Positions 21,408 to 31,450 of a DNA stretch of 64,000 nucleotides are shown one piece after another (positions within the stretch are counted from its first letter, which is position 1; each line of letters starts with the position of its first letter). The DNA comes from Xanthomonas rydalmerensis (GTDB lineage: Bacteria > Pseudomonadota > Gammaproteobacteria > Xanthomonadales > Xanthomonadaceae), in assembly GCF_033170385.1 (NCBI RefSeq), contig NZ_CP126170.1, forward strand, positions 3,930,001 to 3,994,000, given 5' to 3'. Made by a program: the position numbers and the translations under genes. The notes under the pieces are model-generated. The model ran no database searches. It was not told the DNA's origin and saw only the letters and a list, made by a program, of their open reading frames with translations.

Positions 21408-22037
21408 TTACTTCGAATACAACTCGACGATCAGCGCTTCGTTGATGTCGGCAGGCAGGTCCGCACGGTCCGGCACGGCCTTGAAGATGCCGCTGAACTT
21501 CTTCGAATCGACCTCGACCCACGACGGGTTCAGGTCGTGCGTTTCGGCAACGGTCAGCGCTTCCTGCACGCGAAGCTGCTTCTGCGCCTTTTCCGACAGG
21601 GCGATCGCGTCGCCGGCCTTGACCTGGTACGAGGCCAGGTTCACCGACTTGCCGTTGACCAGCACGCCACGGTGCGACACCAGCTGGCGCGCGGCCGGAC
21701 GGGTGACGGCGAAGCCCATGCGGTAGACGACGTTGTCCAGGCGGGTTTCCAGCAGCTGCAGCAGGTTCTCGCCGGTGTTGCCCTTCTTGGTCGAGGCCTT
21801 CTTGTAGTAGTTGCGGAACTGACGCTCCAGCAGGCCGTAGATACGCTTGACCTTCTGCTTTTCGCGCAGCTGGGTGGCGTAGTCGGACAGCTTGCCCTTG
21901 CGGGCAGTCGCGCCGTGCTGGCCGGGCTTCTGCTCCAGCTTGCACTTGGAGTCCAGCGCACGCGCCGGGCTCTTGAGGGAAAGATCGGCGCCTTCGCGGC
22001 GCGCGAGCTTACAGGTAGGACCGATATAACGAGCCAT
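21408..22037 (-). CDS. rpsD: 30S ribosomal protein S4
   Basis: S4 starts assembly of the small subunit by binding the 5' domain of 16S rRNA. The 209-residue protein begins [19 protein letters not shown] and has the S4 RNA-binding domain ([18 protein letters not shown], then [13 protein letters not shown]). In E. coli it represses its own alpha operon through the rpsM leader; the 339-base leader found upstream of rpsM here could serve the same role. It lies 14 bases after rpsK. Confidence 0.99.
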   Translation of the reverse strand: MARYIGPTCKLARREGADLSLKSPARALDSKCKLEQKPGQHGATARKGKLSDYATQLREKQKVKRIYGLLERQFRNYYKKASTKKGNTGENLLQLLETRLDNVVYRMGFAVTRPAARQLVSHRGVLVNGKSVNLASYQVKAGDAIALSEKAQKQLRVQEALTVAETHDLNPSWVEVDSKKFSGIFKAVPDRADLPADINEALIVELYSK

Positions 22038-22051
22038 TTCTTATCGCTCCT

Positions 22052-22444
22052 TTAGACGCGACGCTTCTTCGGCGGACGGCACCCGTTGTGCGGGATCGGC
22101 GTCACGTCGATGATGTTGGTGATCTTGTATCCGACGTTGTTCAACGAACGGACGGCGGACTCGCGACCCGGACCCGGGCCCTTGATGCGCACTTCCAGCG
22201 ACTTCACGCCGTAGTCGAGCGCAGCGCGCCCGGCCTTCTCGGCGGCAACCTGCGCCGCGAACGGCGTGGACTTGCGCGAACCGCGGAAACCGGCGCCACC
22301 GGAGGTCGCCCAGGACAACGCATTGCCCTGACGGTCGGTGATGGTCACGATGGTGTTGTTGAACGAAGCGTGGACGTGGGCGACGCCGTCGGTGACGACG
22401 CGCTTGATCTTCTTCTTGGTCTTTGCTGCTGCGGGCTTAGCCAT
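22052..22444 (-). CDS. rpsK: 30S ribosomal protein S11
   Basis: S11 forms part of the platform of the small subunit and contacts mRNA near the E site. The 130-residue sequence contains [39 protein letters not shown] core sequence, and the basic tail [12 protein letters not shown]. It sits nine bases after rpsM and 14 before rpsD in the alpha operon. Confidence 0.99.
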   Translation of the reverse strand: MAKPAAAKTKKKIKRVVTDGVAHVHASFNNTIVTITDRQGNALSWATSGGAGFRGSRKSTPFAAQVAAEKAGRAALDYGVKSLEVRIKGPGPGRESAVRSLNNVGYKITNIIDVTPIPHNGCRPPKKRRV

Positions 22445-22453
22445 GTCGGTCCC

Positions 22454-22810
22454 TTACTTCCTGATCGCCTTGCGCGGGCCCTTGCGGGTGCGGGCGTTGG
22501 TACGGGTGCGCTGACCGCGCAGGGGCAGGCCACGACGGTGACGCAGGCCGCGGTAGCAGCCCAGGTCCATCAGTCGCTTGATGGCGATGCCGATTTCGCG
22601 ACGCAGGTCGCCTTCGACGATGTACTTGCCGACTTCGAGACGCAGGCGCTCGATTTCCGGCTCGGACAGGTCGCGGATCTTGGTGGTCGAGGTCACGCCT
22701 GCGGCTTCGCAGACCTTCTTCGAACGGGTACGGCCGATGCCGTAGATGCTTTGCAACCCGACCCAGACGTGCTTCTGGGCTGGCAGGTTGACGCCTGCAA
22801 TACGCGCCAT
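22454..22810 (-). CDS. rpsM: 30S ribosomal protein S13
   Basis: S13 is in the head of the small subunit and makes contacts with the large subunit and P-site tRNA. The 118-residue protein begins [19 protein letters not shown] and ends in the basic tail [15 protein letters not shown]. The ATG at 22810 was chosen because the family N-terminus is exactly MARIAGV; a further in-frame start lies 14 codons upstream. It is the first gene of the alpha operon, preceded by a 339-base gap with its own promoter-like sequence. Confidence 0.99.
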   Translation of the reverse strand: MARIAGVNLPAQKHVWVGLQSIYGIGRTRSKKVCEAAGVTSTTKIRDLSEPEIERLRLEVGKYIVEGDLRREIGIAIKRLMDLGCYRGLRHRRGLPLRGQRTRTNARTRKGPRKAIRK

Positions 22811-22923
22811 GACGCGGTTCTCCAACTGAGTGATGGCCCGACGGCGCACCACGGCGCCATCCGGCAGGATGGATCAAAAAGTGAACTTGTAAGTCTAGCA
22901 AGGTCTCGGGTTACATGGAAGCC

Positions 22924-22944
22924 TGCGGAACCTGAGGTTCCGCA
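22924..22944. other. Perfect 21-base palindrome in the rpsM leader
   Basis: TGCGGAACCT and AGGTTCCGCA face each other around one G. It is not followed by a T run on the minus strand, so it is not a standard terminator. It may be a structural element of the leader RNA or a protein-binding site. Confidence 0.5.
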
Positions 22945-23139
22945 AGCCCGGCATGGGGAGTGTGCCCATGCTCCGGCGCCGGACGTCGTTGACAGGGAGA
23001 AACCTCCACCCCGCCGCCCGCGCTACTCCAGCGCAGGACCACCACGTCTCACCCGCGCACGAGACCGCTGCACGGGCCGCCCTTCAAGTCGGAAGACTGC
23101 GCCCGGGAACCGGGGGCGTCTTCGCGGAAGGATTCAAAC

Positions 23140-23148
23140 AGTATAGCA
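23140..23148 (-). promoter_or_regulatory. Extended -10 promoter for the alpha operon
   Basis: The minus strand reads TGCTATACT five bases beyond the secY stop codon, an extended -10 element (TGn plus TATACT). No good -35 lies at 15-18 bases, which is common for extended -10 promoters. The same nine bases occur upstream of rplK. Confidence 0.5.
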
Positions 23149-23149
23149 A

Positions 23150-24520
23150 TCAACCCCGGGCAAAACCGCCGCCGCGCGAGCCACCCTTGAGGTTGGCCTT
23201 CTTCAACAGGCTTTCGTACTGGTGCGACATCAGGTGCGCTTGGATCTGCGCGATGAAGTCCATCACCACCACGACCGCGATCAGCAGCGAGGTGCCGCCG
23301 AAGTGGAACGAGGTGCCGAGCTGGGCGCGCATCACTTCCGGCAGCAGACACACGATCACCAGGTACACCGAGCCGGCCGCGGTCAGGCGGGTCAGCACGC
23401 CGTCGACGTAGTCGGCGGTGGCCTTGCCCGGACGGATGCCCGGAATCAGCGCGCCGGACTTCTTCAGGTTGTCCGCGGTTTCCTGCGAGTTGAACACCAG
23501 CGCCGTGTAGAAGAACGCGAAGCCGATGATCAGCGCAGCGAACACGATCATGTGCACCGGTTCGCCGGGACCGAGCGCATTGGCGATGCGCTGCAGCACG
23601 CTGCCGAAGGTGCTGTTGGAGGCGGCCTGGCCCGACCACATCGACAGCGTCGCCGGGAAGGCGAGGATGCTCGAGGCGAAGATCGGCGGGATCACGCCGG
23701 CCATGTTGAGCTTCAGCGGCAGGAACGAGGTCTGGTTCATGTACGCGTTGCGACCGCCCTGGCGGCGCGCGTAGTTCACCGTGATCCGCCGTTGTCCGCG
23801 CTCGACGAACACCACGAACAGGGTGAAGGCGAGGATGGTCAGCACGATCAGCAGCAACGCGATGAAGCTCAGGTTGCCGTCGCGGAAGGACTCCACGGTC
23901 TGGATCGCCGCTGCCGGCAGGCCGGCGACGATGCCGGCGAAGATGATCAGCGAGACGCCGTTGCCGATGCCGCGCTCGGTCACCTGCTCGCCGACCCACA
24001 TCAGGAAGATGGTGCCGGCGGTCAGCGCGATCACCGCGGTGAGCACGAAGCCCATGCCGGGGGCGTACACCACCGGCGCGCCGCCCGGTGCGGTCTGGTT
24101 CTGCAGCGCCAGGGCGATACTGCCGCCCTGCACCACCGCCAGCAGCACCGCGCCGATGCGCGAATACTGGGTGATCTTGCGTCGGCCCGACTCGCCTTCC
24201 TTCTGCATCGCCTTCAGCGACGGGAAGATGTGCGTGGCCAGCTGGATCACGATCGATGCCGAGATGTACGGCATCACGTTCAGCGCGAAGATGCTGAAAC
24301 GGTGCAGGGCGCCGCCCGAGAACATGTTGAACATGTCCACGATGCCGCCGCCCTGCGCCTGCATCAGCGCAAGCATGGCTTCGGGATTGACGCCCGGCAC
24401 CGGCACGTAGCAGCCGATGCGATAGACGATCAATGCGCCGAGAACGAACAACAGGCGCTGGCGAAGTTCCGTGAACTTGCCGAGCCCGCCGCCGAGGTTA
24501 CCCATGCCAGCCTGCGCCAT
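23150..24520 (-). CDS. secY: Protein translocase subunit SecY
   Basis: This is the central pore of the Sec translocon in the inner membrane. The 456-residue protein has about ten membrane helices, opening with [20 protein letters not shown] and the short plug region after [10 protein letters not shown]. Conserved loops include [20 protein letters not shown] and [19 protein letters not shown]. It is the last gene of the spc operon, directly after rplO. The ATG at 24520 ([10 protein letters not shown]) is the family start. Confidence 0.99.
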   Translation of the reverse strand: MAQAGMGNLGGGLGKFTELRQRLLFVLGALIVYRIGCYVPVPGVNPEAMLALMQAQGGGIVDMFNMFSGGALHRFSIFALNVMPYISASIVIQLATHIFPSLKAMQKEGESGRRKITQYSRIGAVLLAVVQGGSIALALQNQTAPGGAPVVYAPGMGFVLTAVIALTAGTIFLMWVGEQVTERGIGNGVSLIIFAGIVAGLPAAAIQTVESFRDGNLSFIALLLIVLTILAFTLFVVFVERGQRRITVNYARRQGGRNAYMNQTSFLPLKLNMAGVIPPIFASSILAFPATLSMWSGQAASNSTFGSVLQRIANALGPGEPVHMIVFAALIIGFAFFYTALVFNSQETADNLKKSGALIPGIRPGKATADYVDGVLTRLTAAGSVYLVIVCLLPEVMRAQLGTSFHFGGTSLLIAVVVVMDFIAQIQAHLMSHQYESLLKKANLKGGSRGGGFARG

Positions 24521-24527
24521 CTGCGTG

Positions 24528-24971
24528 TTACTCCTGCACGCTGCCGCCGGCAGCTTCGATTGCCGCCTTGGCACCGGCGGTCGCGGCGACACCCTTCAGC
24601 ACGAACTTCTTGGTCAGTTCGCCCTTCAGGACCACCTTGGCCTTCTTCGCGGTGCTCGGGACCAGCTTCGCGGCGCGCAGCGCAGCGAAATCGATCTCGC
24701 CGGCCGGCAGGTTGTCGAGCTGGTAGGACAGCACTTCGGCAGTGTCCTTGGCCATCTTCGAACGGAAGCCGATCTTCGGCAGACGGCGCTGCATGGGGGT
24801 CTGGCCGCCTTCGAAGCCAGCCTTGATCTTGCCGCCGCCCTTGCGCGCGAACGAACCCTTGTGGCCGCGGCCGGCGGTCTTGCCCAGGCCGGAACCGATG
24901 CCGCGACCGACGCGGGTGCGCTCGGTGCGCGCGCCCGGCGCGGGCTTCAGATCATTCAGATGCAAAGTCAT
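24528..24971 (-). CDS. rplO: 50S ribosomal protein L15
   Basis: This large-subunit assembly protein of 147 residues begins [20 protein letters not shown] and has the glycine- and lysine-rich arm [19 protein letters not shown], which enters the rRNA core. It is six bases after rpmD and eight before secY in the spc operon. Confidence 0.99.
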   Translation of the reverse strand: MTLHLNDLKPAPGARTERTRVGRGIGSGLGKTAGRGHKGSFARKGGGKIKAGFEGGQTPMQRRLPKIGFRSKMAKDTAEVLSYQLDNLPAGEIDFAALRAAKLVPSTAKKAKVVLKGELTKKFVLKGVAATAGAKAAIEAAGGSVQE

Positions 24972-24977
24972 GGTCGA

Positions 24978-25169
24978 TTACTCCTCAACCTGGACGAGGT
25001 ACTGAACCTTGTTGATCAGGCCGCGCACTTGCGGGCTGTCCTTCAGTTCGCGCACATCGTTGAGCTTGTTCAGGCCCAGGGCACGCACCGACAGGCGGTG
25101 ACGCGACTGGGTACCACGCAGGCCGCGCACCAGGCGCACCTTCACCGTCTTGGTGGATTCATTAGCCAT
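24978..25169 (-). CDS. rpmD: 50S ribosomal protein L30
   Basis: This is a small large-subunit protein of 63 residues with the family core [20 protein letters not shown] and [20 protein letters not shown]. Its start overlaps the end of rpsE by eight bases, which suggests translational coupling in the spc operon. Confidence 0.98.
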   Translation of the reverse strand: MANESTKTVKVRLVRGLRGTQSRHRLSVRALGLNKLNDVRELKDSPQVRGLINKVQYLVQVEE

Positions 25170-25707
25170 GGGTCAGATCCTCCACCTTCTTGCCGCGCTT
25201 GGCCGCGATGCGCGACGGCGACTGCATGTCTTCCAGGCCGCGCAGAGTCGCGCGCACCAGGTTGATCGGGTTGCGCGAGCCGACGGCCTTGGCCAGCACG
25301 TTCTTCACGCCCACCGCTTCCAGCACGGCGCGCATCGCGCCGCCGGCGATCACGCCGGTACCTTCCGAGGCCGGCATCATGAACACGCGCGCCGCGCCGT
25401 GGCCGGACTTCACCGGGTGCCACAGGGTGCCGTTGTTCAGATCGATGTTGAGCATGCCCTTGCGCGCATACTCCATCGACTTCTGGATCGCGACCGGCAC
25501 TTCGCGCGCCTTGCCGTAACCGAAGCCGATCTTGCCGTTGCCGTCGCCGACCACGGTCAGCGCGGTGAAGGTGAACTGGCGACCGCCCTTGACCGTCTTG
25601 CTGACGCGGTTGACCGCGACCAGCTTCTCGATCATGCCGTCGTCGACTTTCTCTTCGCGGTTGCGGTCGCGATCACGACCCCGCGGTGCACGCTGTTCTT
25701 CAGCCAT
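25162..25707 (-). CDS. rpsE: 30S ribosomal protein S5
   Basis: S5 lies at the mRNA entry side of the small subunit and affects decoding accuracy. The 181-residue protein has the double-stranded-RNA-binding-like N-terminal domain ([19 protein letters not shown]) and the loop [20 protein letters not shown]. The N-terminal extension is charged ([19 protein letters not shown]). It follows rplR after 155 bases and overlaps rpmD. Confidence 0.99.
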   Translation of the reverse strand: MAEEQRAPRGRDRDRNREEKVDDGMIEKLVAVNRVSKTVKGGRQFTFTALTVVGDGNGKIGFGYGKAREVPVAIQKSMEYARKGMLNIDLNNGTLWHPVKSGHGAARVFMMPASEGTGVIAGGAMRAVLEAVGVKNVLAKAVGSRNPINLVRATLRGLEDMQSPSRIAAKRGKKVEDLTHG

Positions 25708-25862
25708 TGTGATGCCCTTGATAGAGGAAAAGATTTACGGCTTCGTTGCCGCTTGGAGTTGTGGTCTGGAGCCGTGTTCCCCGGGCGCGCGCAGAAGGCG
25801 CGCCAAGGTCCGATGCACCCCGCATCGACGGGACGGGCGCGGCAGTGCCGCACCCGCAAGGA

Positions 25863-26222
25863 TCAGAACTGCAGGCCGCCTTCGCGCGCGGCGTCGGCCA
25901 GCGCCTTGATGCGGCCGTGGTAGCGGTAGCCCGAGCGGTCGAAGGCGACCTTCTCGACGCCCGCGGCCTTGGCGCGCTCGGCGATCAGCTTGCCGACCTT
26001 GGCGGCGGCGTCGCTGTTCTTGCCGTTCTTCAGGCCGTCCTTGACGTCGGCCTGCAGGGTGTTCGCCGCAGCGAGCACCTTGGAACCGTCGGCGGTGAAG
26101 ACCTGCGCGTACAGGTGCTGGCCGGTGCGCAGCACCGACAGGCGGGCGACGCCGAGCTCGCGGATGTGAGCGCGGGTCGACTTGGCGCGACGCAGGCGGG
26201 CGATGTTCTTGTTGATGGTCAT
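25863..26222 (-). CDS. rplR: 50S ribosomal protein L18
   Basis: L18 binds 5S rRNA with L5 in the central protuberance. The 119-residue protein begins [20 protein letters not shown] and ends with [20 protein letters not shown], the usual C-terminal motif. It lies in the spc operon, 87 bases after rplF (with a hairpin in the gap) and 155 before rpsE. Confidence 0.99.
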   Translation of the reverse strand: MTINKNIARLRRAKSTRAHIRELGVARLSVLRTGQHLYAQVFTADGSKVLAAANTLQADVKDGLKNGKNSDAAAKVGKLIAERAKAAGVEKVAFDRSGYRYHGRIKALADAAREGGLQF

Positions 26223-26269
26223 GTCTGTGTCCTACGGAAGCTGAAGGAAGCGAGGCGTTCGTGGGGAAC

Positions 26270-26287
26270 CCGGCCTCGCAAGGCCGG
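26270..26287. other. Hairpin between rplF and rplR
   Basis: CCGGCCT and AGGCCGG face each other across a CGCA loop, 23 bases beyond the rplF stop codon. There is no T run after it on the minus strand, so it is more likely an RNA stability or processing structure than a terminator. Confidence 0.5.
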
Positions 26288-26309
26288 ACTCCTGGCGGAA
26301 GAACCTGGC

Positions 26310-26837
26310 TTAGGCCTTCTTGGCTTCCTTGCGAATGATGGCTTCACCGGCGTACTTCACACCCTTGCCCTTGTAGGGCTCCGGCGGACGGAAACCGCGG
26401 ATCTTGGCGGCGACTTCGCCGACGCGCTGCTTGTCGGCGCCCTGCACCAGGATCTCGGTCTGCGTCGGCGCGGTCAGGGTGATGCCCTCCGGCGCGACGA
26501 ACACGATCGGGTGCGAGAAACCGAGCGCCAGGCTCAGGTCCTTGCCCTGCATCGTGGCGCGGTAGCCGACGCCCACCAGCTCGAGCTTGCGCTCGAAGCC
26601 CGCGGACACGCCCTGCACCATGTTCGCCAGGATGGCGCGGACGGTGCCGGTGATCGCGATGTGCGACGGATCGTTCGCCGACAGCGTGGCGACACCGTTT
26701 TCCTGCTTGATTTCGACACCGGCCGGCTTGGCAAGCGACAGGGTGCCCTTCGGGCCCTTGACGCTGAACTGATCGGCCTGGACGGTGAGTTCGACGCCCT
26801 TCGGGAGGGAGATCGGCTTCTTGGCTACGCGGGACAT
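26310..26837 (-). CDS. rplF: 50S ribosomal protein L6
   Basis: L6 lies near the GTPase-associated region of the large subunit. The 175-residue protein has two similar domains; it begins [20 protein letters not shown] and carries the C-terminal motif [20 protein letters not shown]. The family N-terminus fixes the start at 26837. It lies 16 bases after rpsH. Confidence 0.99.
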   Translation of the reverse strand: MSRVAKKPISLPKGVELTVQADQFSVKGPKGTLSLAKPAGVEIKQENGVATLSANDPSHIAITGTVRAILANMVQGVSAGFERKLELVGVGYRATMQGKDLSLALGFSHPIVFVAPEGITLTAPTQTEILVQGADKQRVGEVAAKIRGFRPPEPYKGKGVKYAGEAIIRKEAKKA

Positions 26838-26853
26838 GTGAGTGCTCCTTCCC

Positions 26854-27252
26854 TTAGGCCACGAAGCACAGGACTTCGCCACCGACGCCGGCCTGACGGG
26901 CCTGCGCATCGGTCATGATGCCCTTGGACGTGGAAATGATGGCAACGCCCAGACCGCCGAGAACCTTCGGCAGCTCGGTCTTGCCGCGATACTGGCGCAG
27001 ACCCGAACGCGAAACGCGCTTGAGCGTATCGATGACCGGGCGGCCCTCGAAATACTTCAGCACGATTTCCAGTTCGGACTTGTTGTTCTCGATCGCGTTG
27101 ACGCGCAGATCGCTGATGTAGCCTTCGGCCTTCAGCACTTCCGCGATCGCAACCTTGATCTTGGAGGACGGCATTTTCACCGTCGGCTTGCCAACCGCGG
27201 CCGCATTCTTGATGCGGACCAGCAGGTCGGCGATGGGATCAGTCATGCTCAT
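26854..27252 (-). CDS. rpsH: 30S ribosomal protein S8
   Basis: S8 binds the central domain of 16S rRNA; in E. coli it also represses the spc operon at the rplE start. The 132-residue protein begins [17 protein letters not shown] and has [20 protein letters not shown] near its end. The ATG at 27252 has an AAAGG upstream. It is separated from rpsN by 254 bases with a strong terminator-like hairpin, which is unusual. Confidence 0.99.
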   Translation of the reverse strand: MSMTDPIADLLVRIKNAAAVGKPTVKMPSSKIKVAIAEVLKAEGYISDLRVNAIENNKSELEIVLKYFEGRPVIDTLKRVSRSGLRQYRGKTELPKVLGGLGVAIISTSKGIMTDAQARQAGVGGEVLCFVA

Positions 27253-27410
27253 GGTGTCTACCTTTGAGTGCACCGATATCCGCTTTCGCGAAAATCTTGT
27301 GTGGTGGAGCGGTGGAATGACGCAGGGGGTGAAGCGCGCAACCGCCGGAGAAACCCGCGGCGGCTGCCATACCCGTCCCTGCCGCGAGGCAAGGAGCGGG
27401 AGTATACGAC

Positions 27411-27434
27411 AAAAAGTCCGACTTGCGTCGGACT
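27411..27434 (-). terminator. Intrinsic-type terminator between rpsN and rpsH
   Basis: On the minus strand the perfect eight-base stem AGTCCGAC/GTCGGACT (four-base loop) runs into TTTTTG. It has the full form of a Rho-independent terminator, yet lies inside the spc operon, about 70 bases after rpsN. A TATACT sequence follows at 27406-27401, so a new start of transcription may lie just beyond it, though no -35 is evident. Confidence 0.75.
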
Positions 27435-27453
27435 CGTTGTCTGAACGACAAGT

Positions 27454-27470
27454 GGGCGGTCAGACCGCCC
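27454..27470. other. Hairpin just after rpsN
   Basis: GGGCGGT and ACCGCCC face each other over a CAG loop, about 40 bases after the rpsN stop codon and just before the intrinsic-type terminator on the minus strand. It may protect the 3' end of the upstream message. Confidence 0.45.
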
Positions 27471-27506
27471 TGCCCGGCCCCGCGAACGGGACCGGCGCCG
27501 CTGGAA

Positions 27507-27812
27507 TTACCAGCTGGCCTTGCGCAGGCCCGGAACGTCGCCGTTCATGGTCGCCTTGCGCAGCATGTTGCGGCCCAGGCCGAACTTGCTGTACACGCCA
27601 CGCGGGCGGCCGGACAGTTCGCAACGGGTACGCTGGCGGCTCGGCGACGAATCGCGCGGCAGCTTCTGCAGCTTGGTCACGGCCTCGGCCTTCTCGTCGT
27701 ACGAGGCGGTGCCGGAGGCGATGATCTTCTTCAGCGCATCACGCTTGTCGGCGAACTTCTTCGCCAGCTTCTTGCGCTTGATGTCGCGGTTGACCATGGA
27801 GGTCTTTGCCAT
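27507..27812 (-). CDS. rpsN: 30S ribosomal protein S14, long form
   Basis: S14 is in the head of the small subunit. At 101 residues it is the long, zinc-independent form: it begins [20 protein letters not shown] and lacks the CxxC pairs of the short form. The C-terminal motif is [19 protein letters not shown]. It follows rplE after a 107-base gap filled by a GGGATT-type hairpin repeat, and is followed by two hairpins before rpsH. Confidence 0.99.
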   Translation of the reverse strand: MAKTSMVNRDIKRKKLAKKFADKRDALKKIIASGTASYDEKAEAVTKLQKLPRDSSPSRQRTRCELSGRPRGVYSKFGLGRNMLRKATMNGDVPGLRKASW

Positions 27813-27824
27813 CTGTAAATCCTC

Positions 27825-27911
27825 GGGATTCGAGATTGGGGATTTGAGATTTGCGGAACCCGGGGTGGCGGGCATGCGCCCTTCCATCCCGAATCCCGAA
27901 TCCCGAATCCC
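27825..27911. repeat. GGGATT-family hairpin repeat between rplE and rpsN
   Basis: The left arm is a run of GGGATT-type heptads (GGGATTCGAGATTGGGGATT and on). The right arm is four ATCCCGA units. The arms face each other around about 30 bases and would fold into an imperfect long stem in the spc operon mRNA, filling almost the whole rplE-rpsN gap. Confidence 0.75.
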
Positions 27912-27919
27912 GGCGTCAA

Positions 27920-28462
27920 TCAGTTACGGAACGGGAACTTGAACGCTTCGAGCAGCGCCTTGGCTTCGGCGTCGGTCTTGGCGGTGGTGGTGATGGCGAT
28001 ATCCATACCGCGGATCGCATCGACGGCGTCGAAGTCGATTTCCGGGAAGATGATCTGCTCCTTCACGCCCATGTTGAAGTTGCCGCGGCCGTCGAACGAA
28101 CGCCCCGAGACACCGCGGAAGTCGCGCACGCGCGGCAGCGAGATGTTGATCAGGCGGTCCAGGAACTCGTACATCTTGGCGCGACGCAGCGTGGTCTTGC
28201 AGCCGATCGGCCAGCCATCGCGGATCTTGAACGACGCCACCGAGATGCGCGACTTGGTCACCACCGGCTTCTGACCGGAGACCTTGGCCATGTCGGCGAC
28301 GGCGTTTTCCAGGATCTTCTTGTTCGTCGCCGCCTCGCCCACGCCCATGTTCAGCGTGACCTTGACCAGCTTCGGCACTTCCATCGGATTGGTGTAACCG
28401 AACTTCTTCATCAGAGCCGGTACCACTTCTTCCTTGTAGATCTTTTCGAGACGGGAAGTCAT
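27920..28462 (-). CDS. rplE: 50S ribosomal protein L5
   Basis: L5 binds 5S rRNA and contacts P-site tRNA from the central protuberance. The 180-residue protein begins [20 protein letters not shown] and has [18 protein letters not shown] and [18 protein letters not shown]. It lies 11 bases after rplX in the spc operon. Confidence 0.99.
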   Translation of the reverse strand: MTSRLEKIYKEEVVPALMKKFGYTNPMEVPKLVKVTLNMGVGEAATNKKILENAVADMAKVSGQKPVVTKSRISVASFKIRDGWPIGCKTTLRRAKMYEFLDRLINISLPRVRDFRGVSGRSFDGRGNFNMGVKEQIIFPEIDFDAVDAIRGMDIAITTTAKTDAEAKALLEAFKFPFRN

Positions 28463-28473
28463 TGTGTCATTCC

Positions 28474-28791
28474 TCAGGCGTCGAGCGCCTCACCGCTGGA
28501 GCGGAACACACGCAGTTTGCGTCCATCCTCCAGCACCTTGAAGCCAACGCGCTCGCCCTTGCCCGTCGCCGGGTTGACGATCGCCACGTTGGAAATATGG
28601 ATCGACGCTTCGCGCTCGACCACGCCGCCGGCGACGCCCGCCTGCGGGTTCGGCTTGGTGTGGCGCTTGACGATGTTCGCGTTGGAGACGACCACGCGGT
28701 CGCCGTCGACGCGGACGACTTCGCCCTGCTTGCCCTTGTCCTTGCCGGTGGTGACGACGACCTGGTCGCCCTTCTTGATACGGTTAGCCAT
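28474..28791 (-). CDS. rplX: 50S ribosomal protein L24
   Basis: L24 is an early assembly protein near the exit tunnel. The 105-residue protein opens with a KOW motif ([20 protein letters not shown]) and keeps [20 protein letters not shown]. It lies 15 bases after rplN. Confidence 0.99.
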   Translation of the reverse strand: MANRIKKGDQVVVTTGKDKGKQGEVVRVDGDRVVVSNANIVKRHTKPNPQAGVAGGVVEREASIHISNVAIVNPATGKGERVGFKVLEDGRKLRVFRSSGEALDA

Positions 28792-28806
28792 GTGTATGTC
28801 CTCCGC

Positions 28807-29175
28807 TCACAGCACTTCGGGAGCGAGCGAGACGATCTTCATGAACTTCTCGGAACGCAGCTCGCGGGTAACAGGCCCGAAGATGCGCGTGCCGATCGGC
28901 TCCTGCTTGTTGTTGAGCAACACCGCGGCGTTGCCGTCGAAGCGGATCAACGAACCGTCCGGACGACGCACACCCTTGCGGGTACGCACGACGACGGCGT
29001 CGTAGACTTCGCCCTTCTTGACCTTGCCGCGCGGGATCGCGTCCTTGACGGTGACCTTGATGATGTCGCCAATGTGCGCGTAGCGGCGCTTGGAGCCGCC
29101 CAGCACCTTGATGCACATCACTTCCTTGGCACCGGAATTGTCGGCGACGTCGAGGTAGCTCTGCATCTGGATCAT
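28807..29175 (-). CDS. rplN: 50S ribosomal protein L14
   Basis: L14 forms a bridge to the small subunit. The 122-residue beta-barrel protein begins [19 protein letters not shown] and has [20 protein letters not shown] and the ending [13 protein letters not shown]. It is the first gene of the spc segment, 14 bases after rpsQ, with no sign of a separate promoter. Confidence 0.99.
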
Positions 29176-29189
29176 GATTCAGATCTCCC

Positions 29190-29459
29190 TTATTCGGCCG
29201 CGCGGGTGACGATTTCCACCACCCGCCAGTTCTTGGTCTTGGACATCGGCGCAATCTCGGTCACGCGCACGACATCGCCTTCGTTGCAGGCGTTGTCGGC
29301 ATCGTGGGCGTGGAGCTTGGTCGAGCGCTTGATGTACTTGCCGTACAGCGCATGCTTGACCTGACGCTCCACCAGCACGGTGACGGTCTTGTCCATCTTA
29401 TTGCTGACCACACGGCCTTCGACCGTGCGCAGCGTCTTGCTTTCGTTATTGTCGCTCAT
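29190..29459 (-). CDS. rpsQ: 30S ribosomal protein S17
   Basis: S17 binds helix 11 of 16S rRNA early in assembly. The 89-residue OB-fold protein has [20 protein letters not shown] and [18 protein letters not shown] start at the ATG 29459 because an AAGGA lies eight bases upstream; another ATG at 29468 directly abuts that site and is too close to use it. It lies 11 bases after rpmC. Confidence 0.98.
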   Translation of the reverse strand: MSDNNESKTLRTVEGRVVSNKMDKTVTVLVERQVKHALYGKYIKRSTKLHAHDADNACNEGDVVRVTEIAPMSKTKNWRVVEIVTRAAE

Positions 29460-29470
29460 CGCGGCCATCC

Positions 29471-29656
29471 TTACTTCGTGCTGCCGAGCAGGTGCTTGAC
29501 GCGAGCGATCTCGCGGCGCACCCGGCGGGTTTCGTGAGTCTTCGGCAGCTGCCCGGTGACCTGCTGCATGCGCAGGGCGAACTGCTCCTTGCGCAGATCG
29601 GTCAGGTGGGCCTTCAGATCGTCGGCCGACTTCTCGCGGAGTTGTTTGATGTCCAT
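29471..29656 (-). CDS. rpmC: 50S ribosomal protein L29
   Basis: This helical protein beside the exit tunnel is near the docking site for trigger factor. The 61-residue sequence begins [20 protein letters not shown] and has the family core [14 protein letters not shown]. Its start overlaps the rplP stop by one base, so translation is probably coupled. Confidence 0.98.
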   Translation of the reverse strand: MDIKQLREKSADDLKAHLTDLRKEQFALRMQQVTGQLPKTHETRRVRREIARVKHLLGSTK

Positions 29657-30069
29657 CAGCGTACCGTCCGGGTCACGAAGGTGGTGGTCACCGAAAGCTT
29701 GGCAGCGGCCAGGCGGAACGCCTCGCGCGCGACATCTTCGCCGACACCTTCGATTTCATAGATCATGCGACCGGGCTGGATCTGCGCGACCCAGTACTCG
29801 ACGTTACCCTTACCGGAGCCCATTCGCACTTCGATCGGCTTCTTGGTGATCGGCTTGTCCGGGAACACGCGGATCCACATCTTGCCGCCGCGCTTGACGT
29901 AGCGGCTGATCGAGCGGCGCGCCGCTTCGATCTGGCGCGCGGTCAGCTGACCGTGCGCCGTGGCCTTCAGCCCGTACTCGCCGAAGCTGACGGCGTTTCC
30001 GCTCCACGCCAGGCCGTCGTTACGACCCTTGTGCATCTTGCGGTATTTGGTTCGCTTGGGTTGCAACAT
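29656..30069 (-). CDS. rplP: 50S ribosomal protein L16
   Basis: L16 helps form the A-site region and the binding site of 5S-associated proteins. The 137-residue protein begins [20 protein letters not shown] and has the conserved [19 protein letters not shown] loop, where the preceding arginine is hydroxylated in some bacteria. It is five bases after rpsC. Confidence 0.99.
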   Translation of the reverse strand: MLQPKRTKYRKMHKGRNDGLAWSGNAVSFGEYGLKATAHGQLTARQIEAARRSISRYVKRGGKMWIRVFPDKPITKKPIEVRMGSGKGNVEYWVAQIQPGRMIYEIEGVGEDVAREAFRLAAAKLSVTTTFVTRTVR

Positions 30070-30074
30070 TGCCG

Positions 30075-30809
30075 TTACCTCGCTTCACGGGCCGGACGCG
30101 ACGGACGGTCGCCACGGTCGCCGCGATCATTACGATCGTTGCGCGGGGAATCGTCCTGCTTTTCCTGGCCAACCTGGGAGAAATCGAAGATCTCGCCCTT
30201 GTAGATCCAGACCTTGATGCCGATGATGCCGTAGGTCGTCTTGGCTTCAGCGAAGCCGTAGTCGATGTCGGCACGCAGCGTGTGCAGCGGCACGCGGCCT
30301 TCGCGGTACCACTCGGAACGGGCGATTTCCGCACCGTTCAGACGGCCGGCGACGTTGACCTTGATGCCCAAGGCACCCAGGCGCATCGCGTTGCCGACCG
30401 AGCGCTTCATCGCGCGGCGGAACATGATGCGACGCTCCAGCTGCTGCGCGATCGACTCGGCGACCAGCTGCGCGTCCAGCTCCGGCTTGCGCACTTCGGT
30501 GACGTTGATGTGGGCGGGGACGCCCATCATCTCGCTCACTTCCTTCCGCAGCTTCTCGATGTCCTCACCGCGCTTGCCGATCACCACGCCCGGGCGGGCG
30601 GTGTGGATCGTCACGCGCGCGGTCTTGGCCGGACGCTCGATCAGGATCTTGCTGATGCCCGCCTGCGCCAGCTTCTTGCGCAGCATTTCGCGGACCTTGA
30701 GGTCGGCCGCCAGGTAACCGGCGAACTCGCCCTTGTTGGCGTACCACTTGGAATTCCAGTCCTTGGCGATACCCAGGCGGATTCCGATCGGATGAACTTT
30801 ATGACCCAT
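30075..30809 (-). CDS. rpsC: 30S ribosomal protein S3
   Basis: S3 lines the mRNA entry channel and has helicase-like activity with S4 and S5. The 244-residue protein begins [20 protein letters not shown], has the KH domain ([20 protein letters not shown]) and the tail [17 protein letters not shown] segment. The C-terminal extension is charged ([18 protein letters not shown]). It is 17 bases after rplV. Confidence 0.99.
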   Translation of the reverse strand: MGHKVHPIGIRLGIAKDWNSKWYANKGEFAGYLAADLKVREMLRKKLAQAGISKILIERPAKTARVTIHTARPGVVIGKRGEDIEKLRKEVSEMMGVPAHINVTEVRKPELDAQLVAESIAQQLERRIMFRRAMKRSVGNAMRLGALGIKVNVAGRLNGAEIARSEWYREGRVPLHTLRADIDYGFAEAKTTYGIIGIKVWIYKGEIFDFSQVGQEKQDDSPRNDRNDRGDRGDRPSRPAREAR

Positions 30810-30826
30810 CGTCTTTTCCTTTCCGC

Positions 30827-31162
30827 TTACTTGGCGGCGCCCACAACCACAGTGATGTGGCTGGTGCGCTTGAGGATGCGGGTACCGCGGCCTTTCGCCC
30901 GCGCCATGAAACGCTTCAGGGTCGGACCTTCATCAACCATGATGGTCTTGACCTTCAGCTCGTCGACATCCGCGCCCTGGTTGTTCTCGGCATTGGCGAT
31001 CGCCGACTCCACCACCTTCTTGATCAGGTGGGCAGCCTTCTTGTCCGAGAACTTCAGCAGGTTGACCGCCCGCTCGGCGGAAAGACCGCGCACCTGGTCA
31101 GCGACCAGGCGGGCCTTCTGCGGGGAGATGCGCGCGGTGCGCAGGATTGCTTTCGCTTCCAT
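30827..31162 (-). CDS. rplV: 50S ribosomal protein L22
   Basis: L22 reaches from the surface to the exit tunnel with a long beta-hairpin. The 111-residue protein begins [20 protein letters not shown] and ends with the tunnel hairpin [21 protein letters not shown] place the start at 31162, eight bases after AAGGAG; an ATG two codons upstream is too close to that site. The 20-base initiation region is identical to that of rplD. Confidence 0.99.
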   Translation of the reverse strand: MEAKAILRTARISPQKARLVADQVRGLSAERAVNLLKFSDKKAAHLIKKVVESAIANAENNQGADVDELKVKTIMVDEGPTLKRFMARAKGRGTRILKRTSHITVVVGAAK

Positions 31163-31174
31163 CGTCATCTCTCC

Positions 31175-31444
31175 TTACCGGCTCGACTTCTTGTCGCCAC
31201 CGTGACCCTTGAAGGTCCGGGTGACGGCAAATTCGCCGAGCTTGTGGCCGACCATGTTCTCGTTGACCAGCACCGGAACGTGGTTCTTGCCGTTATGCAC
31301 GGCGATGGTGAAACCCACCATCTCCGGCAGGATCATCGAACGTCGCGACCAGGTCTTGATCGGACGCTTGCTGCCGGCCGCGGCCTCCACCTTCTTGACG
31401 AGGTGGTGATCGACGAACGGGCCCTTCTTGAGTGAACGTGCCAT
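31175..31444 (-). CDS. rpsS: 30S ribosomal protein S19
   Basis: S19 forms a complex with S13 in the small-subunit head. The 89-residue protein begins [20 protein letters not shown] and has [20 protein letters not shown]. It is six bases after rplB and 12 before rplV. Confidence 0.99.
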   Translation of the reverse strand: MARSLKKGPFVDHHLVKKVEAAAGSKRPIKTWSRRSMILPEMVGFTIAVHNGKNHVPVLVNENMVGHKLGEFAVTRTFKGHGGDKKSSR

Positions 31445-31450
31445 GGTCGA

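Larger units (their letters stand above)
22811..23149 (-). other. secY-rpsM gap: probable alpha operon leader
   Basis: The 339-base gap contains no gene; in particular I do not see rpmJ (L36), which lies here in E. coli. It holds an extended -10 promoter just after secY and a perfect 21-base palindrome. A transcript from that promoter would carry a leader of about 320 bases before rpsM, long enough for structured control, by analogy to S4 repression in E. coli. Confidence 0.6.

Noticed and set aside
22811..23149. Possible rpmJ (L36) between secY and rpsM
   Set aside because: No frame with the short cysteine-rich L36 sequence was found in the gap.
27239..27451. A 70-codon minus-strand frame between rpsN and rpsH
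   Set aside because: It has no ribosome binding site, runs through the terminator hairpin and overlaps the rpsH start.
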